A DNA stretch of 64,000 nucleotides from Apis mellifera (taxonomy: Eukaryota; Arthropoda; Insecta; Hymenoptera; Apidae): contig NC_037643.1 of NCBI RefSeq assembly GCF_003254395.2, positions 6,902,963 through 6,966,962 of the forward strand, read 5' to 3'. Of the stretch, positions 50,183-60,403 are shown piece by piece (within the stretch, counting starts at the first letter, position 1; every line of letters begins with the position of its first letter). Position numbers and translations under genes: made by a program. The notes below the pieces were generated by a model that did not search any database, had not been told where the DNA came from, and was given only the letters and a program-made list of their open reading frames with translations.

Positions 50183-50203
50183 ATAAATAAATAAATAAAT
50201 AAA
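50183..50203. repeat. (ATAA)n microsatellite
   Basis: Five ATAA units. Confidence 0.93.
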
Positions 50204-50217
50204 AAAGAGGGAACGAA

Positions 50218-50409
50218 ATGCGTGCACTCGAAGCGCGCAAGCCGGGTTTCAAGTTTGTAATGCCATTAAATGGCACTCACAGCCAATGCATAAGTACCGG
50301 ACATGGGTATTTGCATACCCAGTTAGCGACATTCCAACCAAAGTTACGAACGTACTTACATGGTAAGAGTGTTGGATTGTCACAAAATTCATCGAATACT
50401 GGACGATAA
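50218..50409 (+). other. Unassigned 63-codon ATG frame with small hairpins
   Basis: An ATG at 50218 with G at -3 opens MRALEARKPGFKFVMPLNGT. ATG|GTAAGAG near 50361 could be a donor. Three short stems lie within it: TGCCAT/ATGGCA, TGGGTAT/ATACCCA and CTTAC/GTAAG. The opposite strand is also open and has its own CAT|GTAAGT donor at 50357. GC is balanced compared with the flanks. Coding strand and function are undecided. Confidence 0.2.
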
Positions 50410-50494
50410 TATCGCACCAATCGAACGTATCGATCGATTTTACCTCGCGAAAACAACTTCTACTTGACAACCAAGATCCACGCCTTCTCTTTTC

Positions 50495-51270
50495 AAAATT
50501 AGTATCCTAGATTCCTTCCAAGATTCTTATCCGAGATTCTTATCCAAAATACTCGTTATCATCGATTATTTATTTTTTTTTTATCGTGGAGGAGTTTCAT
50601 TCTTATCAGATTTTACAAGATTTTTATCCAAAATATTCGTTGTCATTGATTATTTATTTTTTTTTTTTAATCGTGAACAGGAGGAGCTTCATTCTTATCA
50701 GATTTGACAAGATTTTTATCCAAAATATTCGTTGTCAATGATATATTGATTATTGTTTTTTTTTTTTAATCCTGGAGGAGGAGAAGTTTCATTCTTATCA
50801 GATTTGACAAAATTTTTATAATCCAAAATACTCGTTGTCATTGATTATTTATTTTTTTTTTTAATCGTGGACAAGAGGAGCTTCATTCTTATCAGATTTT
50901 ACAAGATTTTTATCCAAATTACTGTTGTCAACGATACATTGATTATTATTATTTTTTTTTAATCATGGAGGAGTTTCATTCTTATCAGATTTTATAAGAT
51001 TTTTATCCAAAATATTCGTTGTCAACGATACATTGATTATTTATTTTTTTTTAATCATGGAGGAGTTTCATTCTTATCAGATTTTTATCCAAAATATTCG
51101 TCAATACTCGATACATTGATTATTTTTTTTTTTAATCGTGGACAGGAAGAGTTTCATTCTTATCAGATTTGACAAGATTTTTATCCAAAATACTCGTTGT
51201 CAACGATACATTGATTATTTTTTTTTTTTAATCATGGAGGAGTTTCATTCTTGTCAGATTTGACAAATAA
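50495..51270. repeat. Tandem array, ~83-101-bp unit, ~8-9 copies
   Basis: TTCATTCTTATCAGATTT recurs near 50595, 50688, 50789, 50881, 50968, 51067, 51151 and in altered form near 51244. Copies share ATCCAAAATATTCGTTGTCA, a poly(T) run and AATCGTGGA. Unit length varies mainly in the poly(T) and in the presence of a GATACATTGATT block. Confidence 0.93.
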
Positions 51271-51786
51271 ATATATAATTATTTATTACGAATGATTTTT
51301 TCCTAACTCGAATTATCCAAGAAAAAGAAATAAAGATATTAATTTAAATCTTTTGTTTCTTCTTTCGACAAGTAATAGTAACAATCACGTCGATCATATA
51401 CGTTTAAATTAATTAAACGATATTCTACAAATTTCTTCTTTAATTCTACAAGGATAATTTTATTCGTGATTAACGTAACGTAAGTCTCGTATGTAACAAT
51501 GTAACGCCCATTCCTTCGTCGATACGTTCGTGATAAGGAGGAGGAGAGGGAGGGAGGGGGTTGTCAGGTGAAATTAAGCGGTAGATTTAATCAATGACCT
51601 TATAGCCGACTCGTTGCCTTTGTTCCACGTTAAGCAGAGTCGACGTACCCTTCGTAATTCTCGAAGACAAGGCCGGCATTTATGGTGACGCACAATTTCC
51701 AAACCAGTTCGACCGAGGTAATAAATTGAGCCAGAAGGAATTAAAAGATACGTCAAATCGATGACGCTCCGATTATTTCTTCTTCT
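51271..51786. other. Mixed stretch with G-rich tract
   Basis: GGAGAGGGAGGGAGGGGG near 51543 is G-rich but has only three runs of three or more G. 51570-51780 is GC-balanced with an unassigned 60-codon minus frame. Confidence 0.35.
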
Positions 51787-52019
51787 CTCCGTTCTCAGGT
51801 TGACAAGAACGGAGTTTTTTATCGAGAGGAGAGTCGAATTTCTGGAAAAGCATTGAGTATTCGTTGATTATTTTCCAGATTGACGAGCACGTTTTTCTTT
51901 CACTTAAAAAGGAACTTTGGTTGGCTTTGGAAAAAAGCAAAGTCTTTTGTTCGTGCTCGTCGATTCTTGGTTTTTGTGGTGGCAGTGAATCGTGTCAAGC
52001 AACGAGAAGACACGATTCA
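51787..52019. other. Cluster of three hairpin-capable inverted repeats
   Basis: (1) CTCCGTTCT (51787-51795) pairs with AGAACGGAG (51806-51814), 10-base loop, followed by T6. (2) ATTGACGAGCACG (51879-51891) pairs with CGTGCTCGTCGAT (51952-51964) with one mismatch, and ACTTTG/CAAAGT nests inside. (3) TGAATCGTGTC (51986-51996) pairs perfectly with GACACGATTCA (52009-52019), 12-base loop. A plus frame (51864-52079) preceded by TATTTTCCAG crosses the last two. No known microRNA seed was matched. Confidence 0.45.
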
Positions 52020-53121
52020 ATTTCATTTTCAATTATAGTTCGATGCTCTTCTGAATCTCACTTCTTTCTTGTTAATTAGGCAATTAAATAAATTTTTCAT
52101 TCATCGATCGAATGATCCAAAATTTTATAAATTTAATTCTTTGAATGGAAAGTGAATTGGACGAAATATAACAATGTAATTTTGAAATATTTAACAAATA
52201 AGAATATACGAAAATTTCTTTTTTCTTGTCGTTTCAAATCACTTTCTGCACGTCATCCATGTTTTCTAGATTAATCATATTGAAAGAATGACTGGACAAT
52301 AGTTATAAAAGATAGAGGCAATCACGAAATCCTGGTCGTATAATTGCACAATTTATTCGCATGAAAGACGAAAAAAAAAAAAAAAGAAAAAAAGAGACAA
52401 TATTACACAATGGCACGAAAGATATAGAAAGTTGAACGCGATTGCTAAATTACGTAATTATGGATATAACTAAAAATTATACTCGTTGGAAATATAATTA
52501 TGGAAAAAAGAAATGTAATTGAAAAATGAACGTTCATTTTCCTAAATAAATTAGAACGTACATCTTCTTCCACACTTTTCTCTTTTTTCTCAGAAAAACG
52601 ACCCAGAAAACTGAAGATAAATCCTTCCTTATGAGCCACACCAAGCTTATAATTTTCTTTAAAAGATAATAGTTTTCAAGTTCATCATTTCGTTCCTCGA
52701 TTATCCTTCAATCGATTCTAAATACAGTTTATCTTATCTTATTAAATACAAGGAGAAATTTTATTAGCCATTGATTAAAGTACACTTTAAAGTGATACTT
52801 TGAAAAGAAAACTTGTTGCAACGATTTCAATTCTAAATATATATATATATATATATATATTTCTTTAAAAATACAATTAAACTTAATCATTCCTTTCCTT
52901 TTCACTTTTCTCACTTCGCGTCGTCCCGGTAGCTGAGCGGCAATAAAACTGGAGCCTGGTTTATACCCTGATAAAATAATAGGTCCCCTGGACAGAGGAC
53001 GTGCTTTAAGCGAGGAGACACAGTATCGTAAGATGTATTCAAGTGTGACCGTTTCTGCGCGGTATTTCTGGCGCCATTAAAATGGTCAGACTAGTCAATA
53101 GCCGTTCCTCAGGTCTGCCGC
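52020..53121. other. AT-rich, then GC-balanced stretch, no gene
   Basis: An (AT)n run lies at 52837-52861. The tRNA-like phrase GGTAGCTGAGCGG at about 52928 is discussed under rejected items. 52920-53120 is GC-balanced without a coherent product. Confidence 0.4.
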
Positions 53122-53459
53122 TTGTTTGCACGACAGGTTAGCGAAATTCCACGGGAAAGAAACGCGCGTCACCGCCCTATCCCGTTCACACTTTGTACGG
53201 CCGATGCATTGGCCACATTTTCGTTCCGCTTCTTATTTAATCGATCAACCGGTACACAGCCAATCCAACGTCGCTCTCCAACATTTCTCTCCCCCCTCCT
53301 CCCTTCTCTATATTCCTTCTCTATCTTTGAAGAAATCTTTGTCGTTTCTTTTTTTTTTTTTTTTTTGTAATGGAAAACGTAAAATCCTTTTCTATTTTTA
53401 ATCTCTTAGAAGAGAATTAAACCTGAAAATGAATTTCCTATAATTATAATAAATTTATA
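53122..53459. other. CpG patch then T-run, no gene
   Basis: Two overlapping plus frames (53122-53370, 53126-53401) run into a poly(T) run at 53348-53366. Both are unassigned. Confidence 0.4.
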
Positions 53460-53520
53460 ATATAATTTATAATTTATAATTTATAATTTATAATTTAAAA
53501 TATAATTTATAATTATAATA
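53460..53520. repeat. (ATAATTT)n heptamer array
   Basis: Five perfect ATAATTT units followed by degenerate copies. Confidence 0.93.
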
Positions 53521-53734
53521 AAAATCACAAATATTATTATTTTACATTTGATAATTTTAATTATAATTCATCATTTTCGAAAGAACAGAACTGTTAGAGA
53601 GGTAGAGAGTAGATATTTATTTCACAAAGGAACTTTTTTGACAAATATCTCGTATCTTCCTCTTTCGTTCTCTCTTTCTCTCTCTCTCCTTTTTCTACCT
53701 GCGCGCGCACACGTATCCGATTCGAGGCGCGAAA

Positions 53735-54325
53735 TTGATTAATACCGGGCACGCTCCGCTTTCAATTTCGATTTCGAGTCGGTCCTGTGTGAAGACGGGA
53801 CGGGAACTCGAGTTCCCGGAACACGAAACACGACCTCCGATCGAGATTCAATATCTCGATTGGGCGCGTTTCGATCCGCTATTTTTACGAGTTTTACGAG
53901 CTCGGTCGATAACCGATTGTACCGATCGAACGTGCGTAACATGCGACCAACGAAATGTCCACCTATCGAAACTTATAGTTGTCCGGTTCTGGCCAGGAAT
54001 GCAACGAACGGGGCTTAATTTAATAAGAATTATGCTCGTCGTAAATGTTTGCGTTGCGCCTTTGGAGCATAGGTTATCGATCGTATTTCCCTTTTTTATA
54101 TATCGATTCGATAGGAAAAATGGCGGATTTTCCAACAGTTTTTTTTTTCTCCACGAATTATATTTAGAAAATATCGTCGTCTCTTTAATTTATCGATTAA
54201 GAAACGAATTCAAGATTAAGAGAAATAACAAGTTGAGAATATTTTCTTATCTCGTACAGAGAATCTACAGTTTTCTTTTATCTTTGCTGAAACATTGCTC
54301 AAAAGTATCGGTTAAATCGGATTAA
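53735..54325 (+). other. Longest non-repeat open frame (~196 codons), unassigned
   Basis: The plus frame is open from a TTG at 53735 to TAA at 54323. The first in-frame ATG is at 53999, leaving 108 codons that open MQRTGLNLIRIMLVVNVCVA. Several hydrophobic stretches are visible (LIRIMLVVNVCV, IVFPFFIYRF, IVVSLIYRL, FSYLVQRIYSFLLSLL), so a small membrane protein or receptor fragment is conceivable. The 5' half is CpG-rich and the 3' half AT-rich, and minus frames of 67 and 95 codons overlap it. I do not recognise a family. A decayed gene, an exon or a chance frame all remain possible. Confidence 0.2.
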
Positions 54326-56150
54326 CCTGAATTATCCCCGCTCCCCTGTATTATACAATATCTAAATTATTCAATAGGTTTATTGAATTAGAATATTCAA
54401 ATACAACGAGTATCCCAGATTCTCGATGTTGCTAAGTCTTCGTATTCCCGTTGCGGAAAGGGTGTGGACATCGCCGTATATCGCGCGCATAAAAATCGTT
54501 ACATGTCGAAATAATGTTTGTAAAGTCGTTGATTTACAATCGACTTATCGACAATGCAACGGCTGTGCGAGTGTTGTGTAAACCATTTGTTAAATCTCTG
54601 AAACGTTTAAAGAAAAAAAAGAAAAAAAGGAAATTCCCCATTACCCTATATTTTATTTCCCAAGTCTAAAAAAGGGTAAGGTGAATTCGAACGTTCAACA
54701 ATCGGAACGATTCCATCCATCCATTTTATATCCCTCCTCCAACTTGTTGTTTGTATAATATAATCGAACAATCGACGACGTGGATCGTGCACGCATGCAC
54801 ATATATCCGGCCTATATTACTTTCTCCCGTGTTATTAAGAAATAAAAGAATATCGCGAGCTTGCACGAAACGTATGCAAATGAAGACCGTATAAGGAGCT
54901 TATTATCGATTCCTGGCCTGTTTCCAACGAAATCGATCAGGCTCTCTCATAATCTGTATTTACCAGTCGTAAATCTCGTGATTTTTATCCACCCCGATTC
55001 TTTCTTCTCAAGAATTTGAATTAATATTTGTTGAAAAAAATTATACAATTATCCTCTTGCTATGACTTTTGCTAGTATTCGAACATTGCAGGAAAATCTC
55101 TTCCTCGTTTTAATTAAACATTTGTGCACATAGAGCAAACCATTGTTTCAAGATTTACAATTTTGCCTCGAGGATTAAAATCGAAGGAATGAAAGAGATA
55201 AAAATTATTCGAGTGGAGAAAGCAATTCGAGCAAGAATGATCGGGCATTACTGTCGTCGATTGGGAATTAAGTTCGTCTAATCTCGACGTGCGACACGAT
55301 TCATTCCGTTCGATCCGTAAAAAAATATCCGATTTGCCAATCAGCGAATCGGATTAACGCGAAACGAAAGTTCATTTTTCCCGCCCGTGCTAAAACACGG
55401 TCGATCCCGTCGACTCGTTATATTCCCAACAATTTGTCTTTCGAGTTGTCTCGCGGCCTAGTGATTGCCTCCTACCTTAAGGATTAAGCGGCGTGACTGG
55501 TCGGATTTTCTCCTCGCGTGGAATTCGAACGATCCTCCCCGAGTTCAATCTAGGATCGTCGTCCCTCGCCCTCGTTGCGTTGTAATCTCGAGATTAATAC
55601 GTATTTATGTTGGGAAAGTTTGTTACCGGTGACAAGGCATGGATAAGAAAAGGAAAAAAAAAGAGAGATTGGTATTTATAATCGTTATAATGTTTGTTGT
55701 ATGTACGCGGGAGATTTAAAGATGGTGAGACTCGATTGAAAAGTTTCGAAATCTCGTTTCTTTTTCTCCTTCAATTCTAAATATGTATAATAGAATTTTT
55801 TTCTTAATTTATTATTATAATATTCTGAATAGTTGTAAAGACGAGCGAAATATTGTTCGAAGCATCGTAATATTGAATATTTTCTCATCTTTTCGCGCGT
55901 AATTCCATTTCAAATTTCGTTCCTCGCACGAACGAAATGTACCGATCGATGGTACATTAAAAATTATGCGCAAAATTTGAATATAAATACGTGCTCCGAC
56001 GATCGAGAATCTATTAAAGAGGGGTGTATTTATATACATCGGAGCGATATATACGCCGTCATTCGTAAAGAATCGACAGAGAAATTATTTTAAGCGTCTG
56101 GGATATCGGTGCTAGTTAAGGGAACCGAGACAAATATTTTCTTTTCGTCG
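54326..56150. other. Mixed-composition non-coding stretch
   Basis: CpG-richer at 55230-55600. The phrase TGGAATTCGAACGATCC near 55520 resembles a tRNA T-arm but does not fold. Frames at 55685-56039 are unassigned. Confidence 0.4.
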
Positions 56151-56190
56151 GGTAAACGCGACAAATCGTGCGTGCCGCGTTCAAGTGTGA

Positions 56191-56240
56191 ACGCATGCGC
56201 GTCGAGTCTCGCTCGTTCACACGGTTGTGCGCATGCGCGC
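56191..56240. promoter_or_regulatory. Pair of GCATGCGC (NRF-1/Erect-wing-type) sites
   Basis: ACGCATGCGC at 56191-56200 and TGCGCATGCGCGC at 56228-56240 match the palindromic consensus bound by the NRF-1/Ewg family (YGCGCAYGCGCR). Such sites are typical of CpG-rich promoters in animals. They lie in a CpG-rich patch (56090-56460) with overlapping unassigned frames on both strands (56168-56452 plus, 56116-56463 minus). The motif is seen; binding and promoter activity are inferred. Confidence 0.35.
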
Positions 56241-56520
56241 GTGCCTGGAAATCGGAGAATTTTTCACCAGACATTGTCACCCGTAAATTATCCCCGATCC
56301 TCTTCATCGTGAAACGCGTATTTGTCGTGTCGAACCTTCGGCGCACAAGAGGTTCGAGGAAACAGAAGCATATGGTCAACACTGCTGCTTTCCCTTCTGA
56401 TGAGCCTCTGTCGATCGCCGTTTCCTTGAATCTTTTCGTCACTGTTACGTAGCACCGTAACAAATCGAACCGAACGCCTGAATTGAGAATACGCGTCGCT
56501 TCAATTCTTGGAGATTCTTC

Positions 56521-56998
56521 TCTTTAAATAATATCGATATAATCAATCAATGGGATCTGTCTTTCTGATATTTCATTATACAAATTGTATTTCGAGAAAT
56601 TTGTTAAACTATATTATAGATTTTACATACGTCAATTTTAATTATATCCTATTAGTTAAGTTAAATTATTGTTAAATATCGTTTCGAACGATATAACAAT
56701 CGAGTCTAGGATCTTAACTCTTTTCAAATAAGCTGAAATACGGTCGATTTCGGTCGATTCTCTTTAAATAATATCGATATAATCAATCAATGGGATCTGT
56801 CTTTCTGATATTTCATTATACAAATTGTATTTCGAGAAATTTGTTAAACTATAGATAGATTTTACATACGTCAATTTTAATTATATCCTATTAGTTAAGT
56901 TAAATTATTGTTAAATATCGTTTCGAACGATATAACAATCGAGTCTAGGATCTTAACTCTTTTCAAATAAGCTGAAATACGGTTGGTCGATTTCGAAT
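56521..56998. repeat. Near-identical two-copy tandem duplication, ~240 bp
   Basis: 56521-56760 is repeated at 56761-56998. From TCTTTAAATAATATCGATAT to CAAATAAGCTGAAATACGG the copies match almost base for base. Differences are a small change at AACTATATTATAG versus AACTATAGATAG and the boundary around CGGTCGATTTC. It is by far the least diverged long repeat here. Confidence 0.97.
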
Positions 56999-57902
56999 CC
57001 CTTTTTCTTTTTCTCGCGTTGTCTATTACGTTACGAGGGATCGATAAAGCCACGTTCCACGTCGGGGAACGTGCAACGATCTCGCGTTACGATTGTTGCG
57101 TTACGCACGCTCGTCACGCCGGCCGTATCATAACCGTAACAAGGACATAAAGTGGGGAAATGGGAGGAAAAGTCAGGTATAGGCACGATCGGCTGAATAA
57201 AGATCCGGCGCCACGTCGTATCGTTCGGCGCCTCCTTTCATCCCGCCCAAAGGAATTTATCGCTGCGTCACAATAAGATAGGGAATTTATTAGCGCCTGG
57301 CCGCAACACTCCTCCTCCTCCTCCTCCTCTCCCCTTCGGTTATCCCCCCTTTTTTTTAAAATTCGGATCCCGTCCGAACGAGACACACACAATTTGATAC
57401 ACAACGTGAATCTACCAGCTCGTTTGAATACGAAATTTATCTACCGAGGATAATGGTGGAGTTTAAACGAGAGGAGTGGAGGGTTTTTACTTTACGAGAC
57501 GTGGAAAATCGTATCCTTTCTCTCTTTCTCGTGTAAAAACAAAGTAATCGAAGCGATCGAGAATATCGAGAGGAAATCGCGTGGAGAAACGCGGTGAAAT
57601 GATGATTTTTTAATATCGCGCGTACAATTTGTTGGGGGCTTTCTCAATTTGTTGATCGGTGGAATGAGGTTTAATTTAAATCGTGTCTCGTTTGATTTTC
57701 GCATTAAAATTCGGCCCGCCGCCCGACGTAATCGACGTGAAATCGAGAGAGCGCGGTGTGCGTGCGTGCGTACGTGTATATAAATCGTATCGGGAATCGA
57801 ATAAATCGTTTTCGATAATTCGATCTTGACGCTGCTTTCTCCTTTCGATCAAAACGGGGCAAATATCGGTAAAATATCGGATAACATATCGAAGCACACG
57901 TG
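56999..57902. other. CpG-rich patch, no gene assigned
   Basis: High CpG at 57010-57260 and 57700-57780. A (CTC)n run at about 57307-57331 creates an E-rich minus frame (57114-57404) that is not credible as a gene. Confidence 0.4.
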
Positions 57903-57904
57903 TA

Positions 57905-58643
57905 CAGTCCCGTTTATAAATCGTTTAACAATTATTATTATATATAAGTTAAAATAAACGCTAGAAAAAAAAAATGTTTCTTTATTATTCTCATAGAAGA
58001 ATAATAATCAAGCGATTTTACTTTTCGAAATTTTGTTTCGATCTAAAATTTATAGTTTTCATCGGGAAATTATTGGAAATAAATTAAAATAAACGCTAGA
58101 AAAAAAAATATTTCTTTATTCTTTTCGATAGAAGAATAATAACAGTGATTTTACTTTTCGAAATTTTCTTTCAATCTAAAATTTATAATTTTCGTCGGAA
58201 AACTATTGGAAATAAATTGAAATAAATGCTAGAAAAAAGAATGTTTCTTTATTATTCTCGATAGAAGAATAATAAAAGCGATTTTACTTTTCGAAATTTT
58301 GTTTCGATCTAAAATTTATAGTTTTCATCGAAAAACTATTGGAAATAAAATAAATGCTAGAAAAAAAAATGTTTCTTTACTTTATTATTCTCGATAGAAG
58401 AATAATAACAAGAATAATAATCAAACGATTTTACTTTTCGAAATTTTGTTTCGATCTAAAATTTATAATTTTCGTCGAAAAATAGTTTTATGATAAATAA
58501 TTTTCTTTTGTAAGATTCTACTTTAATCTGATCGAAGAAAAGGAAGGTATTATAAAAGATCAAAAAAATTGATAAATTCCAATTGAAATTGCAATAAATT
58601 TATATTTCAAATTAACGAGTTCGATGACTTGTGAACGGGACTG
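57905..58643. mobile_element. Non-autonomous Tc1/mariner-like element (MITE-like)
   Basis: The left end reads TA|CAGTCCCGTTTATAAATC (TA at 57903-57904). The right end, read inwards on the other strand, is TA|CAGTCCCGTTCACAAGTC (TA at 58644-58645). The first 10 bases are identical and similarity fades over about 25. A TA duplication next to CAG-starting ends is the hallmark of the Tc1/mariner superfamily. No transposase frame exists in the 739 bp, so it could only move with help from another element. The interior is mostly a four-copy tandem array. The inverted ends and TA are seen; the family call is inference. A chance inverted match plus two TAs is the alternative. Confidence 0.65.
57946..58490. 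repeat. Tandem array inside the element, ~128-135-bp unit, 4 copies
   Basis: AAAATAAACGCTAG starts copies near 57951 and 58086, and variants start near 58219 and 58347. Each continues through TTTCTTTATTATTCT, GAAGAATAATAA, TTTTACTTTTCGAAATTTTG and TCGATCTAAAATTTATA. Copies are similar to one another but not identical. Confidence 0.95.
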
Positions 58644-58645
58644 TA

Positions 58646-59876
58646 CTATAAGAGAGAATGCGTTTGATGGAATGATCACGAAAAGCATAGTAATCATATC
58701 AATTTCGTAACGCGTTAACAGTGTGCAGATATAAAGACATAAATTTTCATAAATATCCAGTTCATATGAATTATATTTCCTACCAACATTTGCATGATAA
58801 TCACCAAATTTTATTACACCAATGAAACGTGAAACGCGTAAATGTATTTACGTGTATACGCTGTACAAATAAAATATATACATCTCTATCAATTGGAATA
58901 TTTCTTTCAATATATTTAGAAAGCAATCAACCAGTTCCCCATAATACCAATCGACAAATTGTTCTTATCTTGGCGAAAACTTGTATATATCTCAGCAACA
59001 AATATCCATGAAACGTAAGATTTCACAAAAGTGAAAAGGCATTTTGGATTAAGATATTTATCCATCATGCTATTATTATTATTACTATTATTATTGCTCA
59101 ATAAACGTTTAACTTTGCTCCTCGGTACGTAAAATGTTTCATACATTTTTATTAGTTAATTTATCGACAAATTACAAGTTTAATATATCCCTCCTTATAT
59201 TATCCCTCTATCAAAAAAAAGGATAAAAAATTCAAATTAACACAAACCATCGATGTCTTTCAACGATGTTATAAATACACTTCCATTATTCCATTAACAA
59301 TCCCAATTAAAATAATCGAAATCGAACAAATGCAGCATCCTCATTTTTACGTGTAAACGAAGATTGGCCAAATTATAATATATCTATATACGATACGACG
59401 CCATCTCATTGGAGGAAACGCGCGCAATTCGAAATTGCGCGGCAAAGGAGCGGGACGTAAAGCGAGATCTCGTTCGGTTAAGGTTTAGCCTTAGCGATGA
59501 ATGACAGGGACGATAACGAGCAACGTTGTTCTCGATCCGGCGTTAATCCCTCGATCGTTTTGACACGCGCAGGTGACTCGCGTTATTACAAGATGTTACC
59601 AAAAGCGGGGAACGAGATAGATATAAACGAGCCGGAACTCGGTCCACCAAACGGCTTATACGTATCTGGAGTAATTTACCTGTCGGATTATCGCTGAGAA
59701 ATCGCGTCTCAATTACCGCACTGTCAACCGGGATGACGGGGCGGCGAGACGACATTTTATCGGCGAAACAGCGTTATAATCGAACCAATCCTCCTTTCTC
59801 TCTCCTCCTTTCCTCTTTTTCTCATCATCGTTGGATGGGAAAATAGAGTCGATCGAACCGATCGATAATATTTGCA
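58646..59876. other. AT-rich, then CpG-richer stretch, no gene
   Basis: 58646-59380 is AT-rich with a (TTA)n-like run near 59070-59095. 59400-59760 is CpG-rich with overlapping unassigned frames (59497-59697 plus, 59543-59755 minus). Confidence 0.4.
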
Positions 59877-60403
59877 CGAAAATTAATCATTCTTAACCGC
59901 TGCGATAATGAAAATATAAGTCTTGGAAATATATAAAATATCCTATTATTTCAATTTTTGCACGAAAATTAATCGTTCTCGTGATATCTGCTACGATAAT
60001 GAAAATATAAGTTTTGGAAATATATAAAATATCCTATTATTTCAATTTTTGCACGGAAATTAATCGTTCTCGTGATATCTGCTGCGATAATGAAAATATA
60101 AGTCTTGGAAATATATAAAATATCCTATTATTTCAATTTTTGCACGGAAATTAATCGTTCTCGTGATATATCCGATAATGAAAATATAAGTCTTGGAAAT
60201 ATATAAAATATCCTATTATTTCAATTTTTGCACGAAAATTAATCGTTCTCGTGATATCTGCTACGATAATGAAAATATAAGTTTTGGAAATATATAAAAT
60301 ATCCTATTATTTCAATTTTTGCACGAAAATTAATCGTTCTCGTGATATTTGCTACGATAATGAAAATATAAGTCTTGGAGATATATAAAATATCCTATTA
60401 TTT
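59877..60403. repeat. Tandem array, 88-92-bp unit, 6 copies
   Basis: GATAATGAAAATATAAGT recurs at about 59904, 59995, 60086, 60174, 60265 and 60357. Copies share GGAAATATATAAAATATCCT, ATTATTTCAATTTTTGCACG and TTAATCGTTCTCGTGATAT. Copies are very similar to each other; the first is the most diverged. Confidence 0.96.

Noticed and set aside
51543..51562. G-quadruplex candidate
   Set aside because: Only three runs of three or more G; the fourth would need a two-G run.
52922..52995. tRNA-like A-box phrase GGTAGCTGAGCGG
   Set aside because: No B-box (GGTTCRANNCC) follows at the right distance and no acceptor stem pairs, so no cloverleaf.
55500..55560. T-arm-like GATCGTTCGAATTCC on the minus strand
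   Set aside because: The bases flanking the loop do not pair into a 5-bp T-stem and no A-box lies upstream.
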